Below are positions 6,448 through 14,444 of a stretch of DNA of 15,860 bases, piece after piece. This DNA comes from JACOUT01 sp964580865 (lineage in GTDB: Bacteria > Myxococcota > UBA727 > VGSZ01): assembly GCA_964580865.1 (NCBI GenBank), contig CAZONM010000094.1, forward strand, positions 1-15,860. The letters are read 5' to 3'. Both the position numbers and the translations under genes were made by a program. Within the stretch, counting starts at the first letter, position 1, and each line of letters begins with the position of its first letter. The notes beneath the pieces are model-generated. The model worked only from the letters and a program-made list of their open reading frames with translations, was not told the origin of the DNA and searched no databases.

Positions 6448-8391
6448 ATGGTGCACCGTGCCCCGTACGCGGCGCTGGCGGTCGGCGCGCTCGTCTTCTG
6501 CGCCTGTCCCGCGCCACCGCCACCGCCGGCGCAGGTGCCGGCGCCGGACCTCTACTGCCCGGGCGGCCCCACGTGCAGCGCCACCCTCGCCGACGACGTG
6601 CTCTTGGCCGCCGCGGTCACCAAGGTGGTGACGCCGACGCGCTTCGAGATCGCCAACGCGCGCTACCTCGAGAGCGACCGGCCGAACTACTGCGCCCCCG
6701 AGGCGCCGCGCGCGGGCGCCGACGCGCTGTGCGGTGAGCTGAAGGACTCGCACCTCGACGACTGCGGCCACGACGGCGTCTGCCCCGAGGACGAGGCCTG
6801 GACCGCCGCCGACGCCGACGGCAGCGAGCGCGACGGCGACGACGATGACTGGTTCCTCGACTGCGGCATGGACCGCCTCTGCGCCGACAACGTGGCCGAG
6901 GCTGCCGACGTGCGCGCCAACGGCTTCGACGACGACGGCGATGGCGCCATCGACGACGGCGACTACCCCGGCCCCGACGAGGGCGAGGGCGACGGCGAAT
7001 TCCAGGCGCTGTGGATCGCGGGCTACGGCAACAGCCGGCCGGCCATGGGGGTGAAGGACGACCTGACGGCGCGCGCGCTGGTGCTGCGCCAGGGCGACAG
7101 CACGCTGGCCCTGGTCACCATCGACGCCGTGGGGATCTTCTACGACGAGCAGGTGCGCATCCGTGAGAAGGTCGAGGCGCTGCGCCCCGGGCAGGTCGAC
7201 GCGCTCTTCGTGCAGGCGAGCCACACGCACGAGGCGCCCGACACCATGGGCCAGTGGGGCTACATCGATCCGTTCATGGGTCTGCAGCAGGGCCACGGGC
7301 GCAGCGACGAGCTCATGGAGACCATCCGCTCGCAGAGCGCGGCCGCCGTAGCCGAGGCGCTCGACGCCCTGGTGCCGGTGACGGTGCGCATCGGCCAGGT
7401 CAACGTGGGCATCGCCGGCCTGGTGTCGGATGGGCGCGACCCCAAGATCTTCAACGACGCGGTCACCACCATCGCGCTCGACGACACCGGGAGCGGCGCC
7501 GCTGTGGCCACGCTGGTGAGCTGGGGCAACCACCCCGAGAGCCTCGACTCGCGTAACAACTTCATCTCGGCCGACTACGTGCACGCGATCCGGAAGAGCA
7601 TCGAGCAGGGCCTGCCGGAGACCAGCACGGCACCGCAGCGCGCCGCGCGCGGCGGCGTGGCGCTCTACCTGCAAGGGGCCGTGGGTGGCATCATGGGCGT
7701 CAACTCGTTCCCCATCACCGGCCGCGACGGCACCGTGTACCCGAACGATCAGAAGACCTTCACGCGCACCGACGCGTACGGCGAGGTGATCGCCGAGCAC
7801 GCGTTCGCCGCCCTCGACGTCGCCGAGGCGCTCACCACCACGCCGCTGCGCTTCTCGGTCAAGAGCTACCGCGCCCCGGTAGAGAACCAGGCCTTCCACG
7901 TGGGGCTCATCAACGGCTGGTTCGATCGCAACGTGTTCGACTTCGATATCGGGCAGGCCATCGACGGCGACAACATGCCCACGCTGGAGACGGCGGTGGC
8001 CCTGGTCTACCTCGGCGACCTCGCCATGGTGACGGCGCCAGGCGAGCTGTTCCCCGAGACCTTCGTGGGCTTCGATCCGACCAACGCCCACGGCGCCGAG
8101 CTCATCGACGTCGACAACCCGAACCCGCCCGACCTGTCGCTGGCGCCCACGGAGCCGCCGCTGCGCGACCGGCTCGGCGCGCGCTTCGCCATCCCGCTCG
8201 GCCTGTGCCAAGACGAGACCGGCTACCTCGTGGAGCCGTATGACTTCAAGCTGGCGGAGCATGGCCCCTACATCGAGGAGGCCGAGGGCGACCACTACGA
8301 GGAGACCAACTCTATCGGGCCCAAGGCCGTCCCGCTGATGCTGCAGGCGCTGGGCGATCTGTTCGTGTTCGAGGCTAGTCGCGCTCCCTAG
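6448..8391 (+). CDS. Neutral/alkaline ceramidase-like lipoprotein
   Basis: This 647-aa protein is probably a surface or periplasmic hydrolase of the neutral ceramidase family, whose known members cleave the N-acyl bond of ceramide. The ATG at 6448 has a perfect AGGAGG site and starts a lipoprotein signal (FCAC, likely Cys20) with a Pro spacer. Residues 112-172 hold Asp-rich calcium-binding-like loops (FDDDGDGAIDDGD). The catalytic-type domain begins near residue 190: DDLTARALVL, then SHTHEAPD with His259/His261, SWGNHPES with His362, APGE with Glu533, and GYLVEPYDF with Tyr593. These fit the His, His, Glu, Tyr zinc ligands of the family. The segment that usually carries the nucleophile (GDVSPN) instead reads GGIMGV (413-418), so catalysis or substrate may differ. 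It is the second gene of a lipoprotein operon, and its 3' end overlaps the convergent gene by 17 bp. Confidence 0.8.
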   Translation: MVHRAPYAALAVGALVFCACPAPPPPPAQVPAPDLYCPGGPTCSATLADDVLLAAAVTKVVTPTRFEIANARYLESDRPNYCAPEAPRAGADALCGELKDSHLDDCGHDGVCPEDEAWTAADADGSERDGDDDDWFLDCGMDRLCADNVAEAADVRANGFDDDGDGAIDDGDYPGPDEGEGDGEFQALWIAGYGNSRPAMGVKDDLTARALVLRQGDSTLALVTIDAVGIFYDEQVRIREKVEALRPGQVDALFVQASHTHEAPDTMGQWGYIDPFMGLQQGHGRSDELMETIRSQSAAAVAEALDALVPVTVRIGQVNVGIAGLVSDGRDPKIFNDAVTTIALDDTGSGAAVATLVSWGNHPESLDSRNNFISADYVHAIRKSIEQGLPETSTAPQRAARGGVALYLQGAVGGIMGVNSFPITGRDGTVYPNDQKTFTRTDAYGEVIAEHAFAALDVAEALTTTPLRFSVKSYRAPVENQAFHVGLINGWFDRNVFDFDIGQAIDGDNMPTLETAVALVYLGDLAMVTAPGELFPETFVGFDPTNAHGAELIDVDNPNPPDLSLAPTEPPLRDRLGARFAIPLGLCQDETGYLVEPYDFKLAEHGPYIEEAEGDHYEETNSIGPKAVPLMLQALGDLFVFEASRAP

Positions 8392-9193
8392 CGCCGGGTG
8401 TCGAGGCCTGGCCCGCGGTTGTCGATGAGGATGGGGTCGACGAGCGTGGCGACCCGGGCAAGCGCGCCGCTACCTCGCGCGGGACGCGCCGGTCGCTCCA
8501 CAGTACGCGCAGCGCGCCGGTAACGCGGTCCGCGAACCCCGGGGCGTCGGGCCGATCGCGCAGCCGCACCACGCCCTCGTGATCGAGCAGCAGCGTGGTG
8601 AAGGACGAGATGCCGAGCGGCTGCACGAAGACCGCGCCGTCGTCGACGTGCAGGCCCTCGGCCACGTCGAACCCGGCGGCCCACGCCTTGTCGGCGCTCC
8701 CGTACGCGACGTTGATGACGTTGACGTGGGCGGGCAGACGCCCTGACGCGCGCAGGTCGCGCCAGGCGGTGAACGCGGGCATGCAGTCGGCGCAGCCCTG
8801 CAGCCACACGTTCACGAGCGACGGGACCCCCGTAGGGAAGCGCGTCGCGCCGCCGGCGTGCGCGCGCAGGGTGCCCACGACGCGCGGCCCCGGGGCCGAG
8901 GTGAGCGACGGTGACGGCGCTGGCGGAGGTGTTGGCGGTGGCGGCGCAGGTGGTGCGGGCGACGCGGGCGACGCGGGCGGTGCGGGAGGCGCGGGAGGCG
9001 CCGATGGGGTCGCACGGACGCGAGCGAGGAGGTCGTCGGCGACGCCGCGCCCGAGGGCGCCCGCGCCCACGCACACTACGACGAGCCCCACCAGCGTCCA
9101 GCCGCGAAAGAGCGTGAGCGCGGGACCGCGGTAGAGCGCCACGGGCTTGGCGGGATCGTCGGTCAGGCTCTCGAGAGGGTCGTCGGAGCTCAT
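8375..9193 (-). CDS. Membrane-anchored thioredoxin-fold protein (TlpA/ResA-like)
   Basis: This 272-aa protein has one N-terminal membrane helix (about 31-50), a long Pro/Ala/Ser linker (62-100) and a periplasmic thioredoxin-like domain. The active-site motif is WLQGCADCMPAF with Cys134 and Cys137. The strand after the active site normally starts with a cis-proline in a V-x-G-x-P-T-T-F pattern; here it reads GISSFTTLLLD, with Phe198 in the Pro place, which is unusual. TlpA/ResA-type proteins reduce cysteines of apocytochrome c before haem attachment. Being last in an operon with ResB, CcsA and a tetrahaem cytochrome supports such a role, but the substrate is not shown. It overlaps rimI by ATGA. 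The low-complexity C-terminus overlaps the convergent ceramidase-like gene. Confidence 0.8.
   Translation of the reverse strand: MSSDDPLESLTDDPAKPVALYRGPALTLFRGWTLVGLVVVCVGAGALGRGVADDLLARVRATPSAPPAPPAPPASPASPAPPAPPPPTPPPAPSPSLTSAPGPRVVGTLRAHAGGATRFPTGVPSLVNVWLQGCADCMPAFTAWRDLRASGRLPAHVNVINVAYGSADKAWAAGFDVAEGLHVDDGAVFVQPLGISSFTTLLLDHEGVVRLRDRPDAPGFADRVTGALRVLWSDRRVPREVAARLPGSPRSSTPSSSTTAGQASTPGARERD
8952..8996. repeat. Five 9-bp tandem repeats in linker
   Basis: Five imperfect units of type GRYGCGGGM encode Pro-Ala/Ser-Pro triplets in the linker between membrane anchor and thioredoxin fold. Copy-number change would lengthen or shorten the tether in steps of three residues. Confidence 0.7.
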
Positions 9194-9672
9194 TCCCCGA
9201 TCGTACCAGGCCCGCGCGGGGTAAGATCGAGCGCCATCAACACCGCGACCTCGCGCTCGGTGGCAGGCGCGAGGGGCGCGTAATACCCCGGCCGCCGCCC
9301 GCGCTCGGTCATGCCGACCGCGTGATAGAGAGCGCGCGCCGACGCATTACCCTCGCGTACTTCCAACCACAGCGACGTGCACCCCCACGCGCGCGCCGCC
9401 CCCCGCGCCGCGTCCATCAATCGGCGGCCGAGCCCCACGCGGCGCTGTTCGGGATCGACCGCGAGGTTGAGGACCCACGCCTCGTCGACGATTCGGCGCA
9501 CGACGACGAAGCCGAGCAAGGCGCCGTCGCGCAGGGCGCCGATCACCTGGGCGTCGTCGTGCACGAGCTCGAGCAGGAGCTGGTCCTCGCTCCAGGGCAG
9601 CGGCTGCGCGCGGGCCTCGAGCGTGGCCAACGGCTCGAGGTCGGCGGTGGAGAGGCGCACCAACGCGCTCAT
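9190..9672 (-). CDS. rimI: Ribosomal protein S18-alanine N-acetyltransferase RimI
   Basis: This 160-aa GNAT acetyltransferase would transfer acetyl from acetyl-CoA to the N-terminal alanine of ribosomal protein S18, in the cytoplasm. NLAVDPEQRRVGLGRRL (69-85) gives the acetyl-CoA pyrophosphate loop (RRVGLG), and LWLEVREGNASARALYHAVG (101-120) is the typical RimI strand and helix. GRRPGYY (125-131) corresponds to the family's R-x-x-YY segment. Length is normal. It starts within the stop of the SurA-N-like gene and ends within the start of the thioredoxin-fold gene, both by ATGA, so it is translated in a coupled chain. Another GNAT substrate cannot be excluded. Confidence 0.88.
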   Translation of the reverse strand: MSALVRLSTADLEPLATLEARAQPLPWSEDQLLLELVHDDAQVIGALRDGALLGFVVVRRIVDEAWVLNLAVDPEQRRVGLGRRLMDAARGAARAWGCTSLWLEVREGNASARALYHAVGMTERGRRPGYYAPLAPATEREVAVLMALDLTPRGPGTIGE

Positions 9673-10319
9673 GGGGGTGCGGCGCCGAGCGCGTCGGCGA
9701 CGATGCGAACCTCCACGCCCCGCGCGATCTCGGCGACGAGCCTCTGGGTGCGCTCCTCGCGCCGGGCGCCCAGGAGCGCCGCGCGTGCGGCCGCGACGCG
9801 CTCGGGCTCCGGCCGCCCCTCGGCGAGCCCGATGTCGATCTCGAGATAGGCCCGCGCCTCCTCGTCGCTCACCTTGAGCTCGGCGAGCCCGCTCGACAGC
9901 TGGGCCGAGGCCAACAGGTCGCGGCGCGCGCGGCCGCGCAGGAGCTCCTCGTCGATGCCGAAGCGGGCGAAGAACGCGCGCGCGACCTCGGCGTTGGCGA
10001 AGCGCGCGCGCTCGGCGGCCACGGCCACGTCGACGTCGGCCTCGCGCACCACCACGCCCTTGCGGCGCGCCTCGAGCGCGAGCAGCTCGTGCGCCACCAT
10101 GGTGTCAAGCACCGCCTTCATGAGCTTTCCGTCGAGGGGGCCGGTGGGCAGATCGGGTGTCCCCGAGACTGGCGCCGCGCGCGCCAGCACTACGAGGCGC
10201 GCCTCGGCGTCGACCTCGGACACGGTGATGACCCGACGCTCCACCACCGCGGCCACGGCGTCGACGGGCACGTGCGCGCCCGGGAGCCCGAGCAGCGCGA
10301 CCAGCGCGGCCGCGATCAC
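9669..10319 (-). CDS. SurA N-terminal-domain-like protein
   Basis: This 216-aa protein begins with a hydrophobic segment without basic residues (IAAALVALLGLPGAHV), possibly a weak signal peptide. It is followed by AAVVERRVITVSEVDAEARL, which matches the opening of SurA/parvulin chaperones (A-V-V-N-x-x-V-I-T-x-S-E-V). The remainder is helical and charged; no PPIase domain is present. I chose GTG at 10319 because it gives a GTGA overlap with the engB stop, like the ATGA overlaps at neighbouring junctions, and has GGAGG 8 nt upstream. An ATG at 10334 would add five residues (MGGGD) and is possible. A role in periplasmic protein folding is inferred. Confidence 0.75.
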   Translation of the reverse strand: MIAAALVALLGLPGAHVPVDAVAAVVERRVITVSEVDAEARLVVLARAAPVSGTPDLPTGPLDGKLMKAVLDTMVAHELLALEARRKGVVVREADVDVAVAAERARFANAEVARAFFARFGIDEELLRGRARRDLLASAQLSSGLAELKVSDEEARAYLEIDIGLAEGRPEPERVAAARAALLGARREERTQRLVAEIARGVEVRIVADALGAAPP

Positions 10320-10975
10320 GTCGCCACCTCCCACAGGTGCGACCAGAGCGCGTCGCGCCCCAGCCCGCTGTGCGACGAGAACGCCAGCACGCGCGCGCGC
10401 TCGACCTCGAGGGCTTTGGCGAGCCGGCCGGTCAACACGCCGCGCTCGGTGGCCGTGAGCTTGTCGACCTTGGTCGCCACAAACAGGCGCTGCACGTCGA
10501 GGTCGCCGAGGGTGCGGTGCACGGCCAGGTCGTCCTTGGTGGCGCCATGGCGCGCGTCGACAAGCTGCACCACCAAGGCGAGCGCGCGGCGCTCCGTCAG
10601 GTAGCTCGTGAGCACCGCCTCGAGCTTGGCGGCCTCGGTCTTCGGCAGCTTGGCGTAGCCGTAGCCCGGCAGGTCGGCGAAGGTCAGGCGCCGCTTCTCG
10701 CTCACCGAGCCGCTGGTGCGCGAGACGCGCCCCACCTCGAGGGCGAACAGGTTGACCAGGCGCGTGCGGCCCGGGGTCTTCGACACGCGCGCGATCGCGG
10801 TGCCGGCGAGCGCGTTCAAGAGCGACGACTTGCCTACGTTCGATCGGCCCACGAACGCGACCTCGGGGTGCGCGGGCGCGCCCAGGGCGGCGTCGTCGGG
10901 CCCCGAGCGCACGTAGCGAGCCTCGAGCACGCGCAGGCGACGCCCGTCGACGAGCTCGCGCTCAGCCGCTTCCAT
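10316..10975 (-). CDS. engB: Ribosome biogenesis GTPase EngB (YihA/YsxC)
   Basis: This 219-aa GTPase acts in the cytoplasm in late assembly of the 50S ribosomal subunit. G1 is GRSNVGKS (43-50), conserved SKTPGRTRLVNLF (65-77) covers the G2 region, G3 is DLPGYGYA (101-108), and G4 is TKVD (168-171). A late FSSHSG segment is the G5 region. Length and motif order are normal for the family. A Ser/Arg-rich insert (84-95) lies just before G3. The ATG at 10973-10975 sits inside the 3' end of the CcsA gene (14-bp overlap) and has no strong Shine-Dalgarno, suggesting coupled translation. Its presence inside a cytochrome maturation operon is unusual and would tie ribosome assembly to respiratory gene expression. 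Confidence 0.93.
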   Translation of the reverse strand: MEAAERELVDGRRLRVLEARYVRSGPDDAALGAPAHPEVAFVGRSNVGKSSLLNALAGTAIARVSKTPGRTRLVNLFALEVGRVSRTSGSVSEKRRLTFADLPGYGYAKLPKTEAAKLEAVLTSYLTERRALALVVQLVDARHGATKDDLAVHRTLGDLDVQRLFVATKVDKLTATERGVLTGRLAKALEVERARVLAFSSHSGLGRDALWSHLWEVAT

Positions 10976-12374
10976 ACGAGTGCAGGCCGTCGGCGAAGTA
11001 CCCCAGGTTCACGCCGAGGAAGCCCGCGATGATGATGAAGAAGCCCAAGACCCCGATGATGGCGCTCGGCACCCCCACCCACCCGTAGGTGACGCGCGCG
11101 TGCAGGTACAGCGCGTAGGTGATCCAGATGACGAGCGCGCCGGTCTCCTTCGGATCCCAGCCCCAGTAGCGGCCCCACGCGTAGTGGGCCCAGAGCGCGC
11201 CGGTGACGAGCACCACCGCAACCAAGGCGAAGGCGACCAGCATGGAGTAGTAGGCCGCGCGATCGAGGCGCGCGGCGTCGGGCATCAAGGTGCGCAGCTT
11301 GTCGGGAAAGAGGATGGCGAGCGCGACGAAGAGCTGCCCGCCCCACGCGATGCCGAAGAGGGCCAGGTCCCATTGGGCGGACTCGATGGCGAGCCGCCAG
11401 GGGCCCGGCACCACCATGGCCGCGGCCACGTCGTCGGGCACCTTCACGTCGAGCTGGGTGAAGGCGTTGACCAAGATGAGCCCGATGGTGGCCGTGGTGG
11501 CGCCGAAGGCCGCCAGGTACGCGGTGCGGGCCAGGCCCACGGGCACGTCGTCACGCCGGGAGCGCACCAGGATCGCGATGGCGACCACCGCGATCACGAG
11601 CGTCACGATCATGAGCGCGCCCACGCCCGGCGACGGCACGTAGTAGGGCTGGAAGTTGTTGCCCACCATGCGGCCCGCGTGCACCAGCTCGTCGCCCATG
11701 TCGCGCAAGAGCTTCACGCGGTAGGCGGCCGTGGTGAAGAGCTGCGCGCCGCGCCCGAGCAAGAGGAACAGCCCGATGGTGACGACGAGCGTGCCCGCCG
11801 CCACCGACGCGAGCGACACGCGCTCCTTGGCCTTCACGAGGAACAAGAGGCTCAGGACGGCGCCAAGGGTGCCCGCGGCGTAGCCCACCGCCGACGACAC
11901 CACGTGGATCATGATCCACCACGACTGCAGCGCGGGCACCAGCGGCTTGATGGCGGCGTCGGTGGTGAGGGACGCGAGGCCGAGCGACACCAGGGCCAGC
12001 GCGAGGGCGAAGATGCCGGCGAAGCGGATGCGGAACTTCACCTCGGAGATGAGGAAGACGAACACCACGCCCCAGGCCATGTACACCATCATCTCGTACA
12101 GGTTCGACCACGGCGGGTGGCGCGTGTAGACCACGAAGCGCTGGGCGCCTTCGAGGGTGAGGCCGGTGGCGCGCTCGGCGGCCGCCAACTCCACCAGGCC
12201 CGCCTCGTGCCACCGGATGACCAGGCCGACGATCTGCAGCAGGAACGACGCGCCCACCAGCAAGGTCCCAGCCCGGCGCCACGAGGCCCGCTTGAGCGCG
12301 AGGTTCGCCAGGTAAACGAACAGGCCGAGGAAGTAGCCGGCGCCGCAGAGGTTGAAGAACAGCGTGCTGGTCAT
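10962..12374 (-). CDS. ccsA: Cytochrome c biogenesis protein CcsA/ResC (System II)
   Basis: This 470-aa polytopic membrane protein carries haem across the membrane and, with ResB/Ccs1, attaches it to CxxCH motifs of apocytochromes outside. The haem-handling WWD-type motif WGRYWGWDPKET is at 400-411. Candidate axial histidines are in WWIMIHV (His157), HAR (His425) and GLHSYG (His465). PPWSNLYEM (88-96) is the conserved segment of the family. It has about a dozen hydrophobic segments and is longer than many CcsA proteins (commonly 280-400 aa), with extra sequence around 205-345. It overlaps the ResB gene by ATGA and engB by 14 bp. Confidence 0.93.
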   Translation of the reverse strand: MTSTLFFNLCGAGYFLGLFVYLANLALKRASWRRAGTLLVGASFLLQIVGLVIRWHEAGLVELAAAERATGLTLEGAQRFVVYTRHPPWSNLYEMMVYMAWGVVFVFLISEVKFRIRFAGIFALALALVSLGLASLTTDAAIKPLVPALQSWWIMIHVVSSAVGYAAGTLGAVLSLLFLVKAKERVSLASVAAGTLVVTIGLFLLLGRGAQLFTTAAYRVKLLRDMGDELVHAGRMVGNNFQPYYVPSPGVGALMIVTLVIAVVAIAILVRSRRDDVPVGLARTAYLAAFGATTATIGLILVNAFTQLDVKVPDDVAAAMVVPGPWRLAIESAQWDLALFGIAWGGQLFVALAILFPDKLRTLMPDAARLDRAAYYSMLVAFALVAVVLVTGALWAHYAWGRYWGWDPKETGALVIWITYALYLHARVTYGWVGVPSAIIGVLGFFIIIAGFLGVNLGYFADGLHSYGSG

Positions 12375-13909
12375 GCACCACCTCCGGACTTCGATGCGTC
12401 TCCGAGCTTGGCGATTCGGCGCTGTTCCCGCAACGCACGGGCGCGATCGGCGGTGCGCTCGCCGTCACCGAAGGCCTCGACGATCTTGGCGCGCACGCGC
12501 GCGAACTCCTCCGCGAAGGCATACTGATGACGCCGTGCGGCACCGGCGATGATGAGCTCGAGCTTGCCGTCGCCGGCGGGGGCCAGGCGCGCCCAGTAGC
12601 GCCGGTGGCTCATCAGGAACGCCATGGCCATCCCCACGAACATCACCACGAAGCCCGTGAAGATGAAGGGGACCCACGGCACGCGCCCCACCTGGATGCC
12701 GGTGGCGTACTGCTGGTCGAAGCCGCGGAACTGCACGTCGAATTTGCCGCGCCGCACCTCGCGATCGAAGTCGGGGTACTGCCGGAACACCACGTAGCTG
12801 GTGGTGCGCGGGCCCTTGGGTCCCATCGAGGTCTCCTGCACGCGCACCGCGGCGCCCAGGCCCGCGAACTCCTCGATGACCTCCACGGGCACGAAGGTGG
12901 TGCCGTCGTCGAGGGTGAGCTTGTCGCCGATGGACAGCGAGTGCGTGCGGCGCTGCCCGCCGCGCGGCCCGACGTCGAGCTGCACGAGCTGATCGCCCGC
13001 CGCCGGCGCGTACGACGCCTGGTAGAACGTGTAGCCCGCGTACTCGAGCGGATCGTTGACCTCGATCTTCTTCTTCACCACCGGGTTGACCGGCGCCTTG
13101 GGGTCGAAGACCGACAGATCGCTCTCGTACTCCATGACGTCGCCGGTGACGAAGGTCTTGAGGCGGAAGTCGTCGCACCGCACGGAGAAGCCCAGATCCA
13201 CGACGTACGGCAGGTTGCCGGGGCCCCGCAGGCGCACCAAGCGCGCCGCCGTGCCCTCGGTGATCATCATCAGGCCGTCCATGTTCGTCTTGCCGTTGAT
13301 GATGCCGCCCACCATGATCATCACGAGCCCGAGGTGCACCACGTACACGCCGAAGCGCCCGAAGCGCTGCTTCTCGGCGAAGGTGAAGCGGGTCTCGCCC
13401 GTCGTGGAGGTGCGCGCGCGAGCCCCGAGGAGCGACGCGATCAGGCCCTCGGCCTTGGCGCGCTCGCCCTCGGCGATGCGGCCGCGCCACGTGTGCCGGA
13501 TCCCGCGCAGCTGTTCGTCGGACAGCTCCGGGCGCGGGTGCCACACGTCGAGCCAGATCTTCGGCAGGCGCTCCAGCGAGCACGCGATGACGTTGATGAG
13601 CAGGATGACGACGACGAGCCCGAACCACCACGACGCGAACACGTCGTACATCTCGAAGAACGTGAACACCTGCAGCTTCCAGGGCGTGGTGGCCCACTGC
13701 TGCACGTGCTCGTCGTAGGTGCGCGTCTGGTCGAAGAACATGCCGACGAAGCAGCCGGCCGTGATGACGATCAGCGTGACCACGGTGACGCGCAGCGAGA
13801 TGAACACCTGCCACGTCGCGGCGTAGAAGCGCCCGAGCGCCGTGGTGGGCTTGGCGCCGAGGTCGAGGCCCTCGGGATCGAGCGCGGCGACCGTCGATTG
13901 GTTGCTCAT
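12371..13909 (-). CDS. resB: Cytochrome c biogenesis protein ResB/Ccs1 (System II)
   Basis: This 512-aa protein is the partner of CcsA in the System II cytochrome c synthase. The ATG at 13909 overlaps the preceding stop (ATGA); longer starts upstream would run into the cytochrome gene. TM1 is about 38-59, TM2 about 94-112 with the family pattern F-x-x-Y-D-V-F-x-S-W-W-F and Cys110 followed by SLERLPKIW, and TM3 about 186-204 with His192 in VYVVHLGL. A large extracytoplasmic beta-rich domain (about 205-425) precedes the last TM near 430-450. A charged cytoplasmic tail (about 455-512) ends the protein. The double-Trp motif and histidine are those expected for the ResB family. Confidence 0.93.
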   Translation of the reverse strand: MSNQSTVAALDPEGLDLGAKPTTALGRFYAATWQVFISLRVTVVTLIVITAGCFVGMFFDQTRTYDEHVQQWATTPWKLQVFTFFEMYDVFASWWFGLVVVILLINVIACSLERLPKIWLDVWHPRPELSDEQLRGIRHTWRGRIAEGERAKAEGLIASLLGARARTSTTGETRFTFAEKQRFGRFGVYVVHLGLVMIMVGGIINGKTNMDGLMMITEGTAARLVRLRGPGNLPYVVDLGFSVRCDDFRLKTFVTGDVMEYESDLSVFDPKAPVNPVVKKKIEVNDPLEYAGYTFYQASYAPAAGDQLVQLDVGPRGGQRRTHSLSIGDKLTLDDGTTFVPVEVIEEFAGLGAAVRVQETSMGPKGPRTTSYVVFRQYPDFDREVRRGKFDVQFRGFDQQYATGIQVGRVPWVPFIFTGFVVMFVGMAMAFLMSHRRYWARLAPAGDGKLELIIAGAARRHQYAFAEEFARVRAKIVEAFGDGERTADRARALREQRRIAKLGDASKSGGGA

Positions 13910-14397
13910 GGTTTGGCCTTGGCCGGCCGATCGGGCCAGTGTTGGATGAGGCGGAGCTTCTCTTCGACGACGAAGGGCGACATGGACGGGGACGAGTCGG
14001 TGTGGCAGCGCACGCACGCCTTGGTGCCGCCGGCGTCGAACGCGAGCTGCGCGCGCAGCTCGTCGTCGCGCATGACCCACTCCACCGAGTAATAGCGCCC
14101 GGCGCCGTGGCACGACTCGCACTGCACGCCCAGGAGGCCGGCGCCGAGGTCCGCGGGCACCATGGTGTGGCAGCTCAAGCAGCGCGGATCCTTCTGATCG
14201 CGCGCCGACAGCGTTTGGAAGGCGCGGGCATGCGCCGAGCGCTCCCACACCTCGTACGCCTCCACGTGGCACGTGCGGCAGCGATCGGCGCCGATGAAGT
14301 CGTGGTCGACGATGCGCTGCTCGCCGCGCGCCGGCGGCATCAGCGCGATCACGCCGAGCACCGCGACGACGCCGAGGCCGAGCGAACGGGAATGCAT
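13906..14397 (-). CDS. Tetrahaem c-type cytochrome (cytochrome c554-like)
   Basis: This 163-aa protein starts with a Sec signal peptide (hydrophobic 7-20, likely cleaved after PPARG near 25). It has four haem-binding motifs: CRTCH (40-44), CLSCH (73-77), CESCH (93-97) and CVRCH (128-132). Spacing and the segments GADRCRTCHVEAYEVW and QCESCHGAG match the cytochrome c554/c-prime-type multihaem family. It should work as a periplasmic electron carrier or as part of a redox complex; the partner is unknown. It is the first gene of the operon, directly ahead of its own haem-ligation machinery. The 85-bp region upstream, shared with divergent coaE, must hold the operon promoter; no clear -10/-35 pair is seen. 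Confidence 0.9.
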   Translation of the reverse strand: MHSRSLGLGVVAVLGVIALMPPARGEQRIVDHDFIGADRCRTCHVEAYEVWERSAHARAFQTLSARDQKDPRCLSCHTMVPADLGAGLLGVQCESCHGAGRYYSVEWVMRDDELRAQLAFDAGGTKACVRCHTDSSPSMSPFVVEEKLRLIQHWPDRPAKAKP

Positions 14398-14444
14398 CCG
14401 GTGGGGATAGCAAACCTACCCGCGTGCGCGCTACGACCGCGGTG

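Noticed and set aside
6169..8295. 708-aa minus-strand ORF opposite the ceramidase-like gene
   Set aside because: It has an antisense composition (Val/His/Arg) and no domain, while the plus frame carries the zinc-site motifs and an AGGAGG site.
10980..14092. Long plus-strand ORFs opposite ccsA and resB (10980-12527 and 12527-14092)
   Set aside because: They are His/Arg/Asp-rich shadows of genes with clear family motifs on the minus strand.
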